From: Candidatus Dependentiae bacterium
GTDB lineage: Bacteria > Babelota > Babeliae > Babelales > Vermiphilaceae
Length of the DNA: 64,000 nucleotides
Assembly (NCBI GenBank): GCA_040878395.1
Contig: JBBDMI010000010.1
Location: forward strand, 36,261 to 100,260
Direction of reading: 5' to 3'
Position 1 is the first letter of the stretch, and each line of letters starts with the position of its first letter. Positions 35,795-44,647 of this stretch are shown here, one piece after another. Under the pieces are notes generated by a model, which worked only from the letters and a program-made list of their open reading frames with translations, had not been told where the DNA came from and ran no database searches. The position numbers and the translations under genes were made by a program.

Positions 35795-35890
35795 TTAACA
35801 TGCACAAAAGGCAATACCTCAGCTTTGACCCTAATGAGTTTTAAAAGTACACTAACTTATATCTATTTTAGTGTGTAAATAAGGGAAAAC

Positions 35891-38356
35891 ATGGATAAAC
35901 GGTACGAACACAAAACAAGCGAAGCTGAACTTCGCACTAAGTGGCAATCAGAACAAACCTATAAAAAAGAACACCATCCCGGACCTGTATGGTCAATTGA
36001 TACACCACCCCCTACTGTTTCAGGCAATCTACACATCGGTCATATATTTTCCTACACACAAACTGATATTATTGCGCGCTATAAACGCATGAATGGTTTT
36101 TCCGTTTTTTATCCATTTGGGTTTGATGACAATGGCTTACCAACTGAACGATATGTTGAAAAAAAATGCAAAACCAGTGCGCATAAAATGGGACGTTCCG
36201 CATTTATTGACTTATGCCTTGAAGAAACAAAAGAAGCTGAGCAAGAGTTTAAAGATCTTTGGCAACGCATGGGCCTTTCGGTCGATTGGGATGCTTGTTA
36301 TTCCACTATTTCAGAAAACACCCGGAAACTTTCACAGGCCTCGTTTATTGATTTAGTCAAAAAAGGTTATATTTATCGCAAACATGAACCTGCATTATAT
36401 TGCACTACATGCCGTACTTCAGTTGCACAAGCAGAACTTGATGATGCATTAAAACCATCTATGTTTAATGATATTGTTTTCAAAGATGAAGATGGCAATG
36501 ATCTAATTATCAGTACCACACGCCCTGAACTATTACCTTCATGTGTTGCCGTTTTTTATCATCCTGATGACAATCGATACAATGTGCTCAAAGGCAAACA
36601 TGCAATAGTGCCAATATTTGGTAATAAAGTTCCGTTGCTTGCCGATGAAACTGTAGAGATAGAAAAAGGAACCGGTCTTGTTATGTGCTGCACCTTTGGT
36701 GATAAAACAGATATTCTATGGTTCAAAAATCACAATTTACCCTACAAACAATCGATCGGCTTTGATGGAAAGTTCACTGATGAAACCGGTATTTTAGCCG
36801 GATTAAAAGTTCCTGATGCACGCGCAAAAATAATACTAGAATTACAAAACAAAAACTTATTGCTCAAACAAAAACCTATTGAGCACAATGTAAGTGTTCA
36901 TGAACGATGCAAAAAAGAGATTGAATACGTTACATTAGCCCAATGGTTTTTGAACATTTTAGAACATAAAAATGCTTTCATTAAACTGGCCGATAAGATC
37001 AATTGGTATCCATCATTTATGAAAGCACGCTATATCGATTGGGTGAAAAATTTAGGATGGGATTGGTGCTTGTCTCGCCAACGTTTTTATGGCATTCCAT
37101 TTCCGGTATGGCACGTTGAAGGTACTGATCAATTTTTATTACCACCGGCAGATGCATTACCGGTAGATCCTCAAGAAACTGAATATCCCGGCAACATTCC
37201 TGCTGAGTTTAAAGGTAAAAAATTGATTGCCGATACTGATGTTATGGATACTTGGAATACCTCTTCCATTACACCGTATATTTGTTATCAACTATTTACC
37301 AACAACGAAGTTAATTTTGATGACCCTAAAATTAATGGGTTTATTCCTATGAGCATGCGGCCACAAGCGCATGACATTATCCGTACATGGGCGTTTTATA
37401 CCATCGTCAAAACCTGGATGCACAACAAACAGATCCCTTGGGAAAACATTGTTATTTCCGGACACGTACTTGCTGACAGTAAAGAAAAACTTTCTAAATC
37501 AAAAAATCAAAAAGCAACAAGTCCTGAACATTTATTGAGTCAGTATTCTGCCGATGTCATTCGTTATTGGACTGCCTCAGGAAATTTAGGACATGATGTT
37601 GCGTTTTCAGAAAATCAATTAAAAATTGGCGGCAAACTAGTTACTAAGCTTTGGAACGCATTCAGATTCACCAAAGAGCATATCAATGCAGCTCAAATAA
37701 AAGAAGCACCACAAAAATTTGGTTTAATCAACCAATGGCTGCTCAATGAAGCTTCTGCAACATTTGCAATCTATCATAATTATTTAGAAAAAAATGAATT
37801 TGGCCTTGCGCTCAATGCAGCCGAATCATTTTTCTGGCACATCTTTTGTGACAACTATTTAGAGTTAATTAAGGATCAACTGTTTAATCCTGACAACTAC
37901 GATCATGAAGAACTTTTTGCAACACGCTGGACATTATATCATGTCGGCTTGCGCATCTTGCAACTATATGCACCTTATTTACCATTTGTTACAGAAGAAA
38001 TTTATACATTAATCTACAAAGATTCAGTTGGGATTGACTCAATTCATAAAACAAAGTTTGCTGATATACAAACTGTCTATGCATTTACTAACGAAGCTGT
38101 CACTATGCAATTGGTACTACAAGTAATTGGTGCTGTGCGTAAAATCAAAACAACTCAGCAACTTTCATTAAAACAAGAACTGGAAACATTAACTATTTTT
38201 GCTGACGATGAAACATTACATAAACTTAAAACCCAAGATGCACTTATTAAAGGCGCAACAAAATCATTAAGTTTAGATTATAGCAGTAACAAACGTGATG
38301 AGAATGAATTAAAACAAATTAATGAGTTATGGCATGGATTCGTGGTGTGTGAATAA
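35891..38356 (+). CDS. valS: Valyl-tRNA synthetase, archaeal/rickettsial type
   Basis: 821 residues, shorter than the 870-950 usual in bacteria and without the C-terminal coiled coil. HIGH is at 48-51, KMSKS appears as KLSKS near 535, and PPPTVSGNLHIGH is typical. The editing domain contains TTRPELLPSC, the form seen in archaeal and Rickettsia-type ValRS rather than the bacterial TTRPETM-x-GD form. The anticodon-binding domain has WNAFRFT. The type is from memory of the families; a tree would settle it. Stands alone, with a repeat element starting 13 bp after the stop. Confidence 0.93.
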   Translation: MDKRYEHKTSEAELRTKWQSEQTYKKEHHPGPVWSIDTPPPTVSGNLHIGHIFSYTQTDIIARYKRMNGFSVFYPFGFDDNGLPTERYVEKKCKTSAHKMGRSAFIDLCLEETKEAEQEFKDLWQRMGLSVDWDACYSTISENTRKLSQASFIDLVKKGYIYRKHEPALYCTTCRTSVAQAELDDALKPSMFNDIVFKDEDGNDLIISTTRPELLPSCVAVFYHPDDNRYNVLKGKHAIVPIFGNKVPLLADETVEIEKGTGLVMCCTFGDKTDILWFKNHNLPYKQSIGFDGKFTDETGILAGLKVPDARAKIILELQNKNLLLKQKPIEHNVSVHERCKKEIEYVTLAQWFLNILEHKNAFIKLADKINWYPSFMKARYIDWVKNLGWDWCLSRQRFYGIPFPVWHVEGTDQFLLPPADALPVDPQETEYPGNIPAEFKGKKLIADTDVMDTWNTSSITPYICYQLFTNNEVNFDDPKINGFIPMSMRPQAHDIIRTWAFYTIVKTWMHNKQIPWENIVISGHVLADSKEKLSKSKNQKATSPEHLLSQYSADVIRYWTASGNLGHDVAFSENQLKIGGKLVTKLWNAFRFTKEHINAAQIKEAPQKFGLINQWLLNEASATFAIYHNYLEKNEFGLALNAAESFFWHIFCDNYLELIKDQLFNPDNYDHEELFATRWTLYHVGLRILQLYAPYLPFVTEEIYTLIYKDSVGIDSIHKTKFADIQTVYAFTNEAVTMQLVLQVIGAVRKIKTTQQLSLKQELETLTIFADDETLHKLKTQDALIKGATKSLSLDYSSNKRDENELKQINELWHGFVVCE

Positions 38357-38368
38357 GTTATAATAAAA

Positions 38369-38619
38369 GGAATACCCTTCGATACTTCGCTATCGCTCAA
38401 CTCAGGGAGAAATTAATATATTGTATCTTTCAATATTGTTAACCTCTGTCCTATAAGCAAAGATATAATACATGACTATTTAGATCATACAATTGATTAC
38501 AAAGGCTATCAACACTCACTTAAAAAACAAAAAATTAGATCATTTCTCCCTAAGTTGAGCGATAAAACTAGATCATTTCTCCCTGAGTTGAGCGATAGCG
38601 AAGTATCGAAGGGTATTCC
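38369..38619. mobile_element. MITE-like element with perfect 45-bp terminal inverted repeats, copy 1
   Basis: 251 bp. The left arm 38369-38413 is exactly complementary to the right arm 38575-38619; both contain the CCCTTCGATACTTCGC...CTCAGGG palindrome core. Inside, near 38550, is a second partial copy of the right arm (ATTTCTCCCTAAGTTGAGCG), giving a tandem repeat of about 30 bp. No coding frame. A near-identical copy lies at 38969-39218 in the same orientation. Confidence 0.85.
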
Positions 38620-38654
38620 GATATAAATATTACAGTAAAAACAGATGAAAAAAT

Positions 38655-38954
38655 ATGAATAAATCCTGCTTTGTATATATTTTAGAATGTAAAGATGGCT
38701 CCTATTATACAGGCCAGACTTGGGATCTCAAGCGAAGATTAAGTGAACATCAGCAAGGAGCAATCATAGATTGCTATACATTCACACGTCGACCGGTAAA
38801 GTTAGTTTTTTATGAAGAGTTTCCTTCAAAAGATTCTGCGCTAGCAATGGAACACCAAATAAAAAAGTGGTCCAGAAAGAAAAAAGAGGCTTTAATTAAA
38901 AGAAATTGGCAATTACTACCACAACTTTCAAAGAAAAAATTTAAAAAACAGTAA
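38655..38954 (+). CDS. Single-domain GIY-YIG endonuclease
   Basis: 99 residues (UPF0213/YhbQ-like size). The GIY motif appears as VYI (7-9) and the YIG motif as YTG (18-20), with the catalytic arginine at R27/R28 (DLKRRL), EH at 31-32, and the metal-binding glutamate at E66 (AMEHQIKKW). The C-terminus is Lys-rich. The gene is bracketed by two direct copies of a 250-bp long-TIR element, 35 bp and 14 bp away, suggesting that nuclease and repeats form a unit. The natural role of such proteins is not firmly known. Confidence 0.9.
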   Translation: MNKSCFVYILECKDGSYYTGQTWDLKRRLSEHQQGAIIDCYTFTRRPVKLVFYEEFPSKDSALAMEHQIKKWSRKKKEALIKRNWQLLPQLSKKKFKKQ

Positions 38955-38968
38955 GTAAAAATATAATC

Positions 38969-39218
38969 GGAATACCCTTCGATACTTCGCTGCGCTCAAC
39001 TCAGGGAGAAATTAATATATTGTATCTTTCAATATTGTTAACCTCTGTCCTATAAGCAAAGATATAATACATGACTATTTAGATCATACAATTGATTACA
39101 AAGGCTATCAACACTCACTTAAAAAACAAAAAATTAGATCATTTCTCCCTAAGTTGAGCGATAAAACTAGATCATTTCTCCCTGAGTTGAGCGATAGCAA
39201 AGTATCGAAGGGTATTCC
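38969..39218. mobile_element. MITE-like element with long terminal inverted repeats, copy 2
   Basis: 250 bp, same orientation as copy 1. By reading, it differs only in the left arm (TGCGCTC instead of TATCGCTC) and by one G-to-A change in the right arm. The interior looks identical. Such near-identity between two non-coding copies implies recent duplication or gene conversion. Confidence 0.85.
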
Positions 39219-39239
39219 GAATAAAACATATCCAGGTTT

Positions 39240-39518
39240 TTATTCATTTGCCGGATTAATCATAACTTCAGCTGATTGAACAACAGGTCGGCCTTCAACC
39301 TTATAAAAGATAGTACATACGGAAAACTTAAAATCTTGTTCTTCCAATAACAAAGGTTTTATTATTTTCCATGTTTGCAGCGAAACTGTTCCTTGCTCAG
39401 CGCCGGCTTCACGCATTGTTTGATATTGAACAAAAAGTTCATGTGCTTTTGAATCATTACTTGCATTAACAGACAATGCCGTACATAAAAAAAGAGCATA
39501 AAGGAATAGTTGTTTCAT
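39240..39518 (-). CDS. Small exported protein of unknown function
   Basis: 92 residues with a signal peptide (MKQLFLYALFLCTALSVNA|S). The mature part is short: a helix (SKAHELFVQYQTMREAG), then strands (FKFSVCTIFYKVEGRPVVQS). No family recognised. It starts 21 bp beyond the second MITE-like element and diverges from ybeY. Confidence 0.55.
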   Translation of the reverse strand: MKQLFLYALFLCTALSVNASNDSKAHELFVQYQTMREAGAEQGTVSLQTWKIIKPLLLEEQDFKFSVCTIFYKVEGRPVVQSAEVMINPANE

Positions 39519-39583
39519 GAAAAACCTATTTGTTTTTTTTAATTAACATTTATACTAAAGTACTATAATCATGAGGATATTAT

Positions 39584-40027
39584 ATGATTCTTATTAAAAA
39601 TGAACAAACATTCCCCGTAGACATTAAAGCATTAGAACAGCACACAAAAATAGCATTAGATGCATTAGATTATGCAGACTTTGATATAAACATTGTTTTG
39701 GTCACACCGGAAGCAATGCAAAAATACAATAATGATTTCCGTGATAGAGATAGAGTAACCGATATCTTGTCTTTTCCATTTCATCTTATTGCAGCGGGAG
39801 CTCGCATTGAACCGGAAACTGAAGATGACAAAAATTTAGGAGATATCATTATATGCCCGCAATATGTAAACGATGATCTTGATCGTTGGCAAATGTCATT
39901 TGACAATCGCATGGACATGTTGCTCGTGCATGGCATCTGCCATTTGCTTGGTTACGATCACATTGAAGATAAAGATTATGAAGTCATGAAAAAAAAAGAA
40001 GCATCTCTTTTGAAAATGCTTCAATAA
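39584..40027 (+). CDS. ybeY: Endoribonuclease YbeY (rRNA maturation factor)
   Basis: 147 residues, normal length. The zinc motif is H116, H120 and H126 in HGICHLLGYDH, and RDRDRVTDILSFPF is the conserved N-terminal stretch. It acts in 16S rRNA 3' processing and ribosome quality control. A GAGG motif lies eight bases before the start. Divergent from the exported gene at 39240. Confidence 0.95.
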   Translation: MILIKNEQTFPVDIKALEQHTKIALDALDYADFDINIVLVTPEAMQKYNNDFRDRDRVTDILSFPFHLIAAGARIEPETEDDKNLGDIIICPQYVNDDLDRWQMSFDNRMDMLLVHGICHLLGYDHIEDKDYEVMKKKEASLLKMLQ

Positions 40028-40110
40028 ACTTATTATGAAATAGAGCGATGAGAAGACAAAAGACTCATCTCTCTTTTCAACTACAATATATCAATTGCCA
40101 CTTATAAAAA

Positions 40111-40659
40111 TTAAAGATCCTCTTCTATCTCACGCAATAAATCAGAAAAATCATCTGCTTCTTCTTTTCTCAATGCTGCCCATTGTGACTTTGGCTTATA
40201 CGCATCTACATTCTCTTGTGGCTCCCACGTATCATCAGCATGTTTTTTTATCCAATCAATAACTTCATTAATTGCCTCTTTTTGTACTTCAGCTGCAAAT
40301 AACTGAAACACGCCATGCATCGAATACCAAATAGCTGACGCAACTAAATGTGCCGTTTCATCATCAATACATGCAATCTCTTGACGCATACGAAATACAG
40401 CCTTTAAAAAAGATGTATATGCACATAACATATCATTTCTTTCTTGCTCATTTGTCGGCTCTAATACCATCTCTTGTGAATCATCTTGTAATGCTTCTAA
40501 TCGAGGAGCAAAACTTTCAATTTTTTGTGAACAATAGGTCAACATCGCACCATAATCAAATGTATCACCTTGATAATGACATGATGGTAGTTCATTTTTT
40601 TGAGTTAATATAGAAATTGGAGCTGATGCAAGCAATGCAAATAATAAAAATGTACGCAT
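40111..40659 (-). CDS. Exported helical protein of unknown function
   Basis: About 182 residues from the ATG at 40659, chosen because it gives a signal peptide (MRTFLLFALLASAPISILT). The frame is open to 40785, but the upstream codons are not signal-like. The body is helical with three widely spaced cysteines, and the C-terminus is acidic (DDFSDLLREIEEDL). No family recognised. Confidence 0.6.
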   Translation of the reverse strand: MRTFLLFALLASAPISILTQKNELPSCHYQGDTFDYGAMLTYCSQKIESFAPRLEALQDDSQEMVLEPTNEQERNDMLCAYTSFLKAVFRMRQEIACIDDETAHLVASAIWYSMHGVFQLFAAEVQKEAINEVIDWIKKHADDTWEPQENVDAYKPKSQWAALRKEEADDFSDLLREIEEDL

Positions 40660-40813
40660 AATAATCCTGATAAAAAATGTGAATAAAATATGCATGTCAT
40701 CATAAGGTATATTTTTCGGTTTGACAAATGGCCAGCTATGATACACTCTTTTTTTAAAAAAAATTACTGCTATACTACAAAACACATATGTTAACTTTCA
40801 AAAAGGATTTTTC

Positions 40814-41422
40814 ATGAAAAAAATATTATTATGTATCTTGTTAAGTAACTGTTCATTTCTATTTGGTGCTGATGCTTCAGGCATCCCCACAGGTCCTTCT
40901 GTGAACCCAAGTACAGACGGCAATGCGCCTGAAGAAGCCTCATCTAACGCAAACTCTTATTTTGATGCTAACTTTGATGCGCGAGACCAATTACCAAATG
41001 AAAAAATTAATTTCACATTTTCTCCAGTTACCGTAAAACAACCAAAACCAGAGCTCCCCTTAGGTCAACAAATTTCAATAGAGTTTGGCATGACTGCAGG
41101 GCGCCAATTTGTCGGAACTTTTGCAGCTCGATGTGGAGACAAAGCAGCAGAAACCTTTATCAATGCTCTTTTTGGCAATGACGAACAAGCTATGCAAAAA
41201 GTTGTTGCTGAATTACAAATCCGTAAGGCAAATCTACAAATGCAAGAGCAAGAACAACAACTAAAGCTCATCACCGAATTAAGCGAATTAATTTCCACAG
41301 TACGTACACTCAATGAAAAAGCTACATCTGAAAAATTAACTGAACAAGAAGCTAGACAACTTCAAGATGCCAAACAAAGCTTACAATTACTTCAAACAGT
41401 AATACAACAAGCACAAAATTAA
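40814..41422 (+). CDS. Exported protein with C-terminal coiled coil
   Basis: 202 residues. Signal peptide at 1-19 (SFLFG|AD). Residues 20-60 are low-complexity Ser/Asn/Asp/Pro, the middle has a short Gly-rich stretch (FGMTAGRQFVGTFAARCG), and residues about 120-200 form a Gln/Leu-rich coiled coil. No family recognised. It ends at a strong bidirectional terminator. Confidence 0.6.
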   Translation: MKKILLCILLSNCSFLFGADASGIPTGPSVNPSTDGNAPEEASSNANSYFDANFDARDQLPNEKINFTFSPVTVKQPKPELPLGQQISIEFGMTAGRQFVGTFAARCGDKAAETFINALFGNDEQAMQKVVAELQIRKANLQMQEQEQQLKLITELSELISTVRTLNEKATSEKLTEQEARQLQDAKQSLQLLQTVIQQAQN

Positions 41423-41434
41423 AAAAGCATCATA

Positions 41435-41470
41435 AAAAAAAGAGGCTCGCAACTGCGAGCCTCTTTTTTT
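41435..41470. terminator. Bidirectional terminator between the coiled-coil gene and the symporter gene
   Basis: AAAAAAAGAGGCTCGC and its complement around a four-base loop, with A and T runs on either side. Sixteen consecutive pairs. Confidence 0.93.
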
Positions 41471-41491
41471 TATACAAAATTTTATCCAAAT

Positions 41492-42808
41492 TTATAATTT
41501 GAGTTCTTGTGGTCGGCGTATCGCCAAAATAGCAATACCGATTAAATTTGGAATCGCAACCAAAGCAATTAAAATGTCCATAATCACCCATGCAAGTTCA
41601 ACATGCAACATTGAACCAACGAATGTCATAATGACCGTAAACCAAACATACCAATTAACATATTTAAAGTTGGTAATTGATGCAAATGTTTGTCGACCAT
41701 TAAAACTATTACCGATTACTGTGGTAATTACAAACAATGAAATACTTACTAATAACACGAACTGCCCAAGCGCCGGCGCACTAACCTTGAATGCTTCATA
41801 AATCAATGTTGAACGAAATACGCCTTGTTCCCAAACGCCGGTTACCAATACAATTAACCCAGAAATTAAAGCGAGTAATGCATCTGCTGCCATAGAAAAC
41901 ATCGCCAACACACCTTGATCAGCCGGTTTTTGTGTATCTGCCATTGCATGAGCAATTGATGAAGTTCCCAAACCGGCTTCGGTAATAAATACACCTCTGT
42001 AAAGGCCACATTTCATTGCTTGCAAAACAGTCGCGCCCAAAAATCCACCTATTGGAGCGGCCGGAGTTAAAATACATTGAGTTATACTCGCAACAGCTAG
42101 TTGTAAAGCAACTATGTCTTGAAACAAAATTAACAATGCAAACGATATATAAAAGAAAAACATTATCGGCACCAATTTACTGGCAACTTCTCCCACACGC
42201 TGTGCGCCACCAACAAGAACGTAGAGCGTAATTGCAGCCAATGCAACACCGGTTACCCATTCAGGAATGCCATCTTGCGCATACATTGCAGCCAATGTAT
42301 TTGATTGTACCATCGACCAACCAATAAACAAAACAGCCATTACATACATAAACCAATTAGCAAAAAAAATACTTACATGTTTTAGGTATTGCATTGGGCC
42401 ACCAATTATATGACCATTTTCAGTTTTTATGCGTGTAGACATGGCAAACACAACTTCAGTAAACTTGGTAACCGAACCCAGAAAAATATAAAGGAGCAAC
42501 CAAAACATTGCACCGGGACCACCGGCAAAAATTGCCACCGTTGGGCCCACTAAATTTCCAATACCAATAGTCGTGGACATTGCAGTAAACAACGCATGAA
42601 AAGTATCAATTGTTTTAACATCGCCCTCTTTGTTTTGCACTTTTTTACGCGAAATTCCACCTTTGATCAAATCGATAAACTTTGGCATCGCACGAACCTG
42701 TATAAAACGTGTCTTAATAGTTAAAAACAGCCCGACCACAAAAAACAAAACCGCAACAGGAAAATCTAAAAAATTTTTTACTAAAACTAATGAAGTAAGT
42801 AAATTCAT
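41492..42808 (-). CDS. Sodium:alanine/glycine symporter (AGCS family)
   Basis: 438 residues with about eleven membrane segments. TAMSTTIGIGNLVGPTVAIFAGGPGAMFW is the AGCS signature, split here as STTIGIGNLVGPT and GGPGAMFW. Further family motifs are GLGTSSIAHAMADT and FNGRQTFA (normally Y/FGE-type). Imports small amino acids with sodium, as expected for a bacterium that depends on a host for nutrients. Precise substrate unknown. Confidence 0.9.
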   Translation of the reverse strand: MNLLTSLVLVKNFLDFPVAVLFFVVGLFLTIKTRFIQVRAMPKFIDLIKGGISRKKVQNKEGDVKTIDTFHALFTAMSTTIGIGNLVGPTVAIFAGGPGAMFWLLLYIFLGSVTKFTEVVFAMSTRIKTENGHIIGGPMQYLKHVSIFFANWFMYVMAVLFIGWSMVQSNTLAAMYAQDGIPEWVTGVALAAITLYVLVGGAQRVGEVASKLVPIMFFFYISFALLILFQDIVALQLAVASITQCILTPAAPIGGFLGATVLQAMKCGLYRGVFITEAGLGTSSIAHAMADTQKPADQGVLAMFSMAADALLALISGLIVLVTGVWEQGVFRSTLIYEAFKVSAPALGQFVLLVSISLFVITTVIGNSFNGRQTFASITNFKYVNWYVWFTVIMTFVGSMLHVELAWVIMDILIALVAIPNLIGIAILAIRRPQELKL

Positions 42809-42952
42809 ATAAACTCCGTGAATTAAAATAACAATGATGAAAAAAAAATAATTTCTTTTACTTTATCTAACTTTATTATTCCTCATTATAGGTTAATTTT
42901 TTATAACTTCATGCATAATCAAACAAGTTTACCACAAAAAACATCGAAAGGA

Positions 42953-43552
42953 TTATGTCCTCTTGGCCAAAAACGAAAGAGCCTGCCTAACCAATTTATC
43001 AAACGGAACTTGTGCTCCTTTATTTTGTCTTTGCAACCAATTCATTGCAGCATCAATTTCATTTCGTGAGTAATTAAGAGAATGCAATACCTCAGAAACA
43101 TTATGAATGTCTGAAATATGCTCTGCACCTTCAAACTGAACTCCTGATTTGAGTAATTTTGCAACTTTGTGTTTTAGTTGCACAACCATTTGCTCCGCTT
43201 TTTTTGCACCAATACCACTAATTTTACTCAGCATTTTATCATCCGCCTGTTGCACCGCTTGCACAAATGCAGCACCACCAAGCTGTGCTAATGCTGCCAT
43301 TGCAATTTTTGGACCAACACCTGAACAACTGGTAATCAATAAAAATACTGTTTTATCTAATTCTGTTGCAAAACCATAAAGACTCGGCCCCTGCTCTTGA
43401 TTCCAATGCATATATAAAAATAAGTCTACTTCTTGCCCAATGGCAACATGCATAGTAGATGGTATTGAAACGCCAAAACCTAGCGGGCCGACACTTACGG
43501 TAATATGTGACTCATTTTGTGCAGTAACTTTCCCTGAAATACTGTCAATCAT
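42953..43552 (-). CDS. ruvA: Holliday junction DNA helicase subunit RuvA
   Basis: 199 residues. An N-terminal OB fold (MIDSISGKVT...VGPLGFGV) is followed by two helix-hairpin-helix motifs (LITSCSGVGPKIAMAAL and LSKISGIGAKKAEQMV) and a C-terminal three-helix domain that binds RuvB. The protein forms the tetramer that holds four-way junctions. ruvB and ruvC are not adjacent. Confidence 0.95.
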   Translation of the reverse strand: MIDSISGKVTAQNESHITVSVGPLGFGVSIPSTMHVAIGQEVDLFLYMHWNQEQGPSLYGFATELDKTVFLLITSCSGVGPKIAMAALAQLGGAAFVQAVQQADDKMLSKISGIGAKKAEQMVVQLKHKVAKLLKSGVQFEGAEHISDIHNVSEVLHSLNYSRNEIDAAMNWLQRQNKGAQVPFDKLVRQALSFLAKRT

Positions 43553-43784
43553 TTTTTACCTTTCATTTTGGGGCTGTAAGCGGTTTGTACAAGCATTCTA
43601 AATTAAAATTGAAAGACAAACTTATATATACCGATAACGTTTGTCTTATTACATGAGCCATATTAAAGGTGATATTATCAGAAATAGCAAATTCTACAAT
43701 GTAAACGATATCAAGACCTTTCTATCGGTATTTTACAAATAACAGGCATTTAAACCTTTTTAGCATAAAATATGCACAAAACAT

Positions 43785-43812
43785 TTGACAAAATGTCCAC
43801 GAATGGTACATT
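43785..43812 (+). promoter_or_regulatory. Promoter of tRNA-Gly
   Basis: TTGACA at 43785-43790, a 16-bp spacer and TACATT at 43807-43812, 22 bp before the mature tRNA 5' end. Confidence 0.55.
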
Positions 43813-43834
43813 TTTTACTGATTATACCGTTAAT

Positions 43835-43910
43835 GCGGAAATAGCTCAGCTGGTAGAGCGTTGCCTTGCCAAGGCAAAGGTCGCGGGTTCGAATCCCGTT
43901 TTCCGCTCCA
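43835..43910 (+). tRNA. tRNA-Gly (GCC anticodon)
   Basis: 76 bases with encoded CCA. Acceptor arms GCGGAAA and TTTCCGC with discriminator T, D arm with AGCTGGTAGA, anticodon stem TTGCC/GGCAA around TTGCCAA, and T arm GCGGG-TTCGAAT-CCCGT. The anticodon reads glycine GGC and GGT codons. Single gene, not in a cluster. Confidence 0.95.
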
Positions 43911-44055
43911 TTTATTCATTCATATTCATGTTCTTGATTTATTTGCAGGCAAGGCAAGCGTCTTTTTTGTTTCAAACTAATTCATTTATTTTTTCTAAAA
44001 ATGCGCCCTCTGCAAAAAAAAGTAAGAACAAATTTGCTTTAAGAGGTCATTTTTT

Positions 44056-44628
44056 ATGAAATCAATCGTTCAAGAAGCTTCATCAGTAGTAAAAGCTATC
44101 GATTGCGCATGGAAACGTGCAGAACAACCGGCTGAATTCTCGGTTCGTATTCACGAACACCCTAAAAAAAATATGTTTGGCTTCACTACTAAATCTGCAA
44201 AAATTGCACTTTTTTATGGAGAAGAAAAACCAAGAAGTCGCAACTCAAAGCCGACAGCAAGACCTTTACGCCAAAAAAAGACTGCTGAAGCATCCAAACC
44301 AACACCGGCACCTGAAAAAAGCAAAGCTCCTGTGGCTGCTCGTACACGAAAAATTGAATCTACTGATCCATGGAATGAGGAAATGGTTGCCTATGCTCAA
44401 AAATGGCTTGAAGACTTGCTCAATGCATTGCAAATTAAACATGCTCAATTTAATGTAGAACCTCAACGTTATCATCTAAAGGTAACTTTCACAAAGCCTG
44501 TATTTCCTGAAGATGAAAAAAATCGCACTTTATTCCGTAATTGCGCACATTTAATGTTACAATCAGCACGTAATAACTTCAAACGACCATTAAAAGGTTT
44601 TAAAGTAGTATTAACGACTGGTAGTTAA
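44056..44628 (+). CDS. jag: Jag/KhpB-like RNA-binding protein, degenerate
   Basis: 190 residues. Residues 1-55 fit the Jag-N domain (EASSVVKAIDCAW; IHEHPKKNMFGFTTKSAKIA). A basic Pro/Ala/Lys linker follows (about 58-105). The C-terminal part has the strand-helix layout of a KH domain (WLEDLLNALQIKHAQ, YHLKVTFTKPVF), but the RNA-binding GxxG loop is absent and there is no R3H domain. Its place 19 bp before mnmE is the standard jag-mnmE order and supports the name. Confidence 0.65.
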   Translation: MKSIVQEASSVVKAIDCAWKRAEQPAEFSVRIHEHPKKNMFGFTTKSAKIALFYGEEKPRSRNSKPTARPLRQKKTAEASKPTPAPEKSKAPVAARTRKIESTDPWNEEMVAYAQKWLEDLLNALQIKHAQFNVEPQRYHLKVTFTKPVFPEDEKNRTLFRNCAHLMLQSARNNFKRPLKGFKVVLTTGS

Positions 44629-44647
44629 CCAAAATAAATGGAAGGTT

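Noticed and set aside
38369..39218. CRISPR array
   Set aside because: Two long direct repeats flank a gene; there are no short regularly spaced repeats with spacers and no cas genes in the window.
43772..44059. Open frame of 95 codons
   Set aside because: It runs through the tRNA-Gly gene and overlaps the jag-like start.
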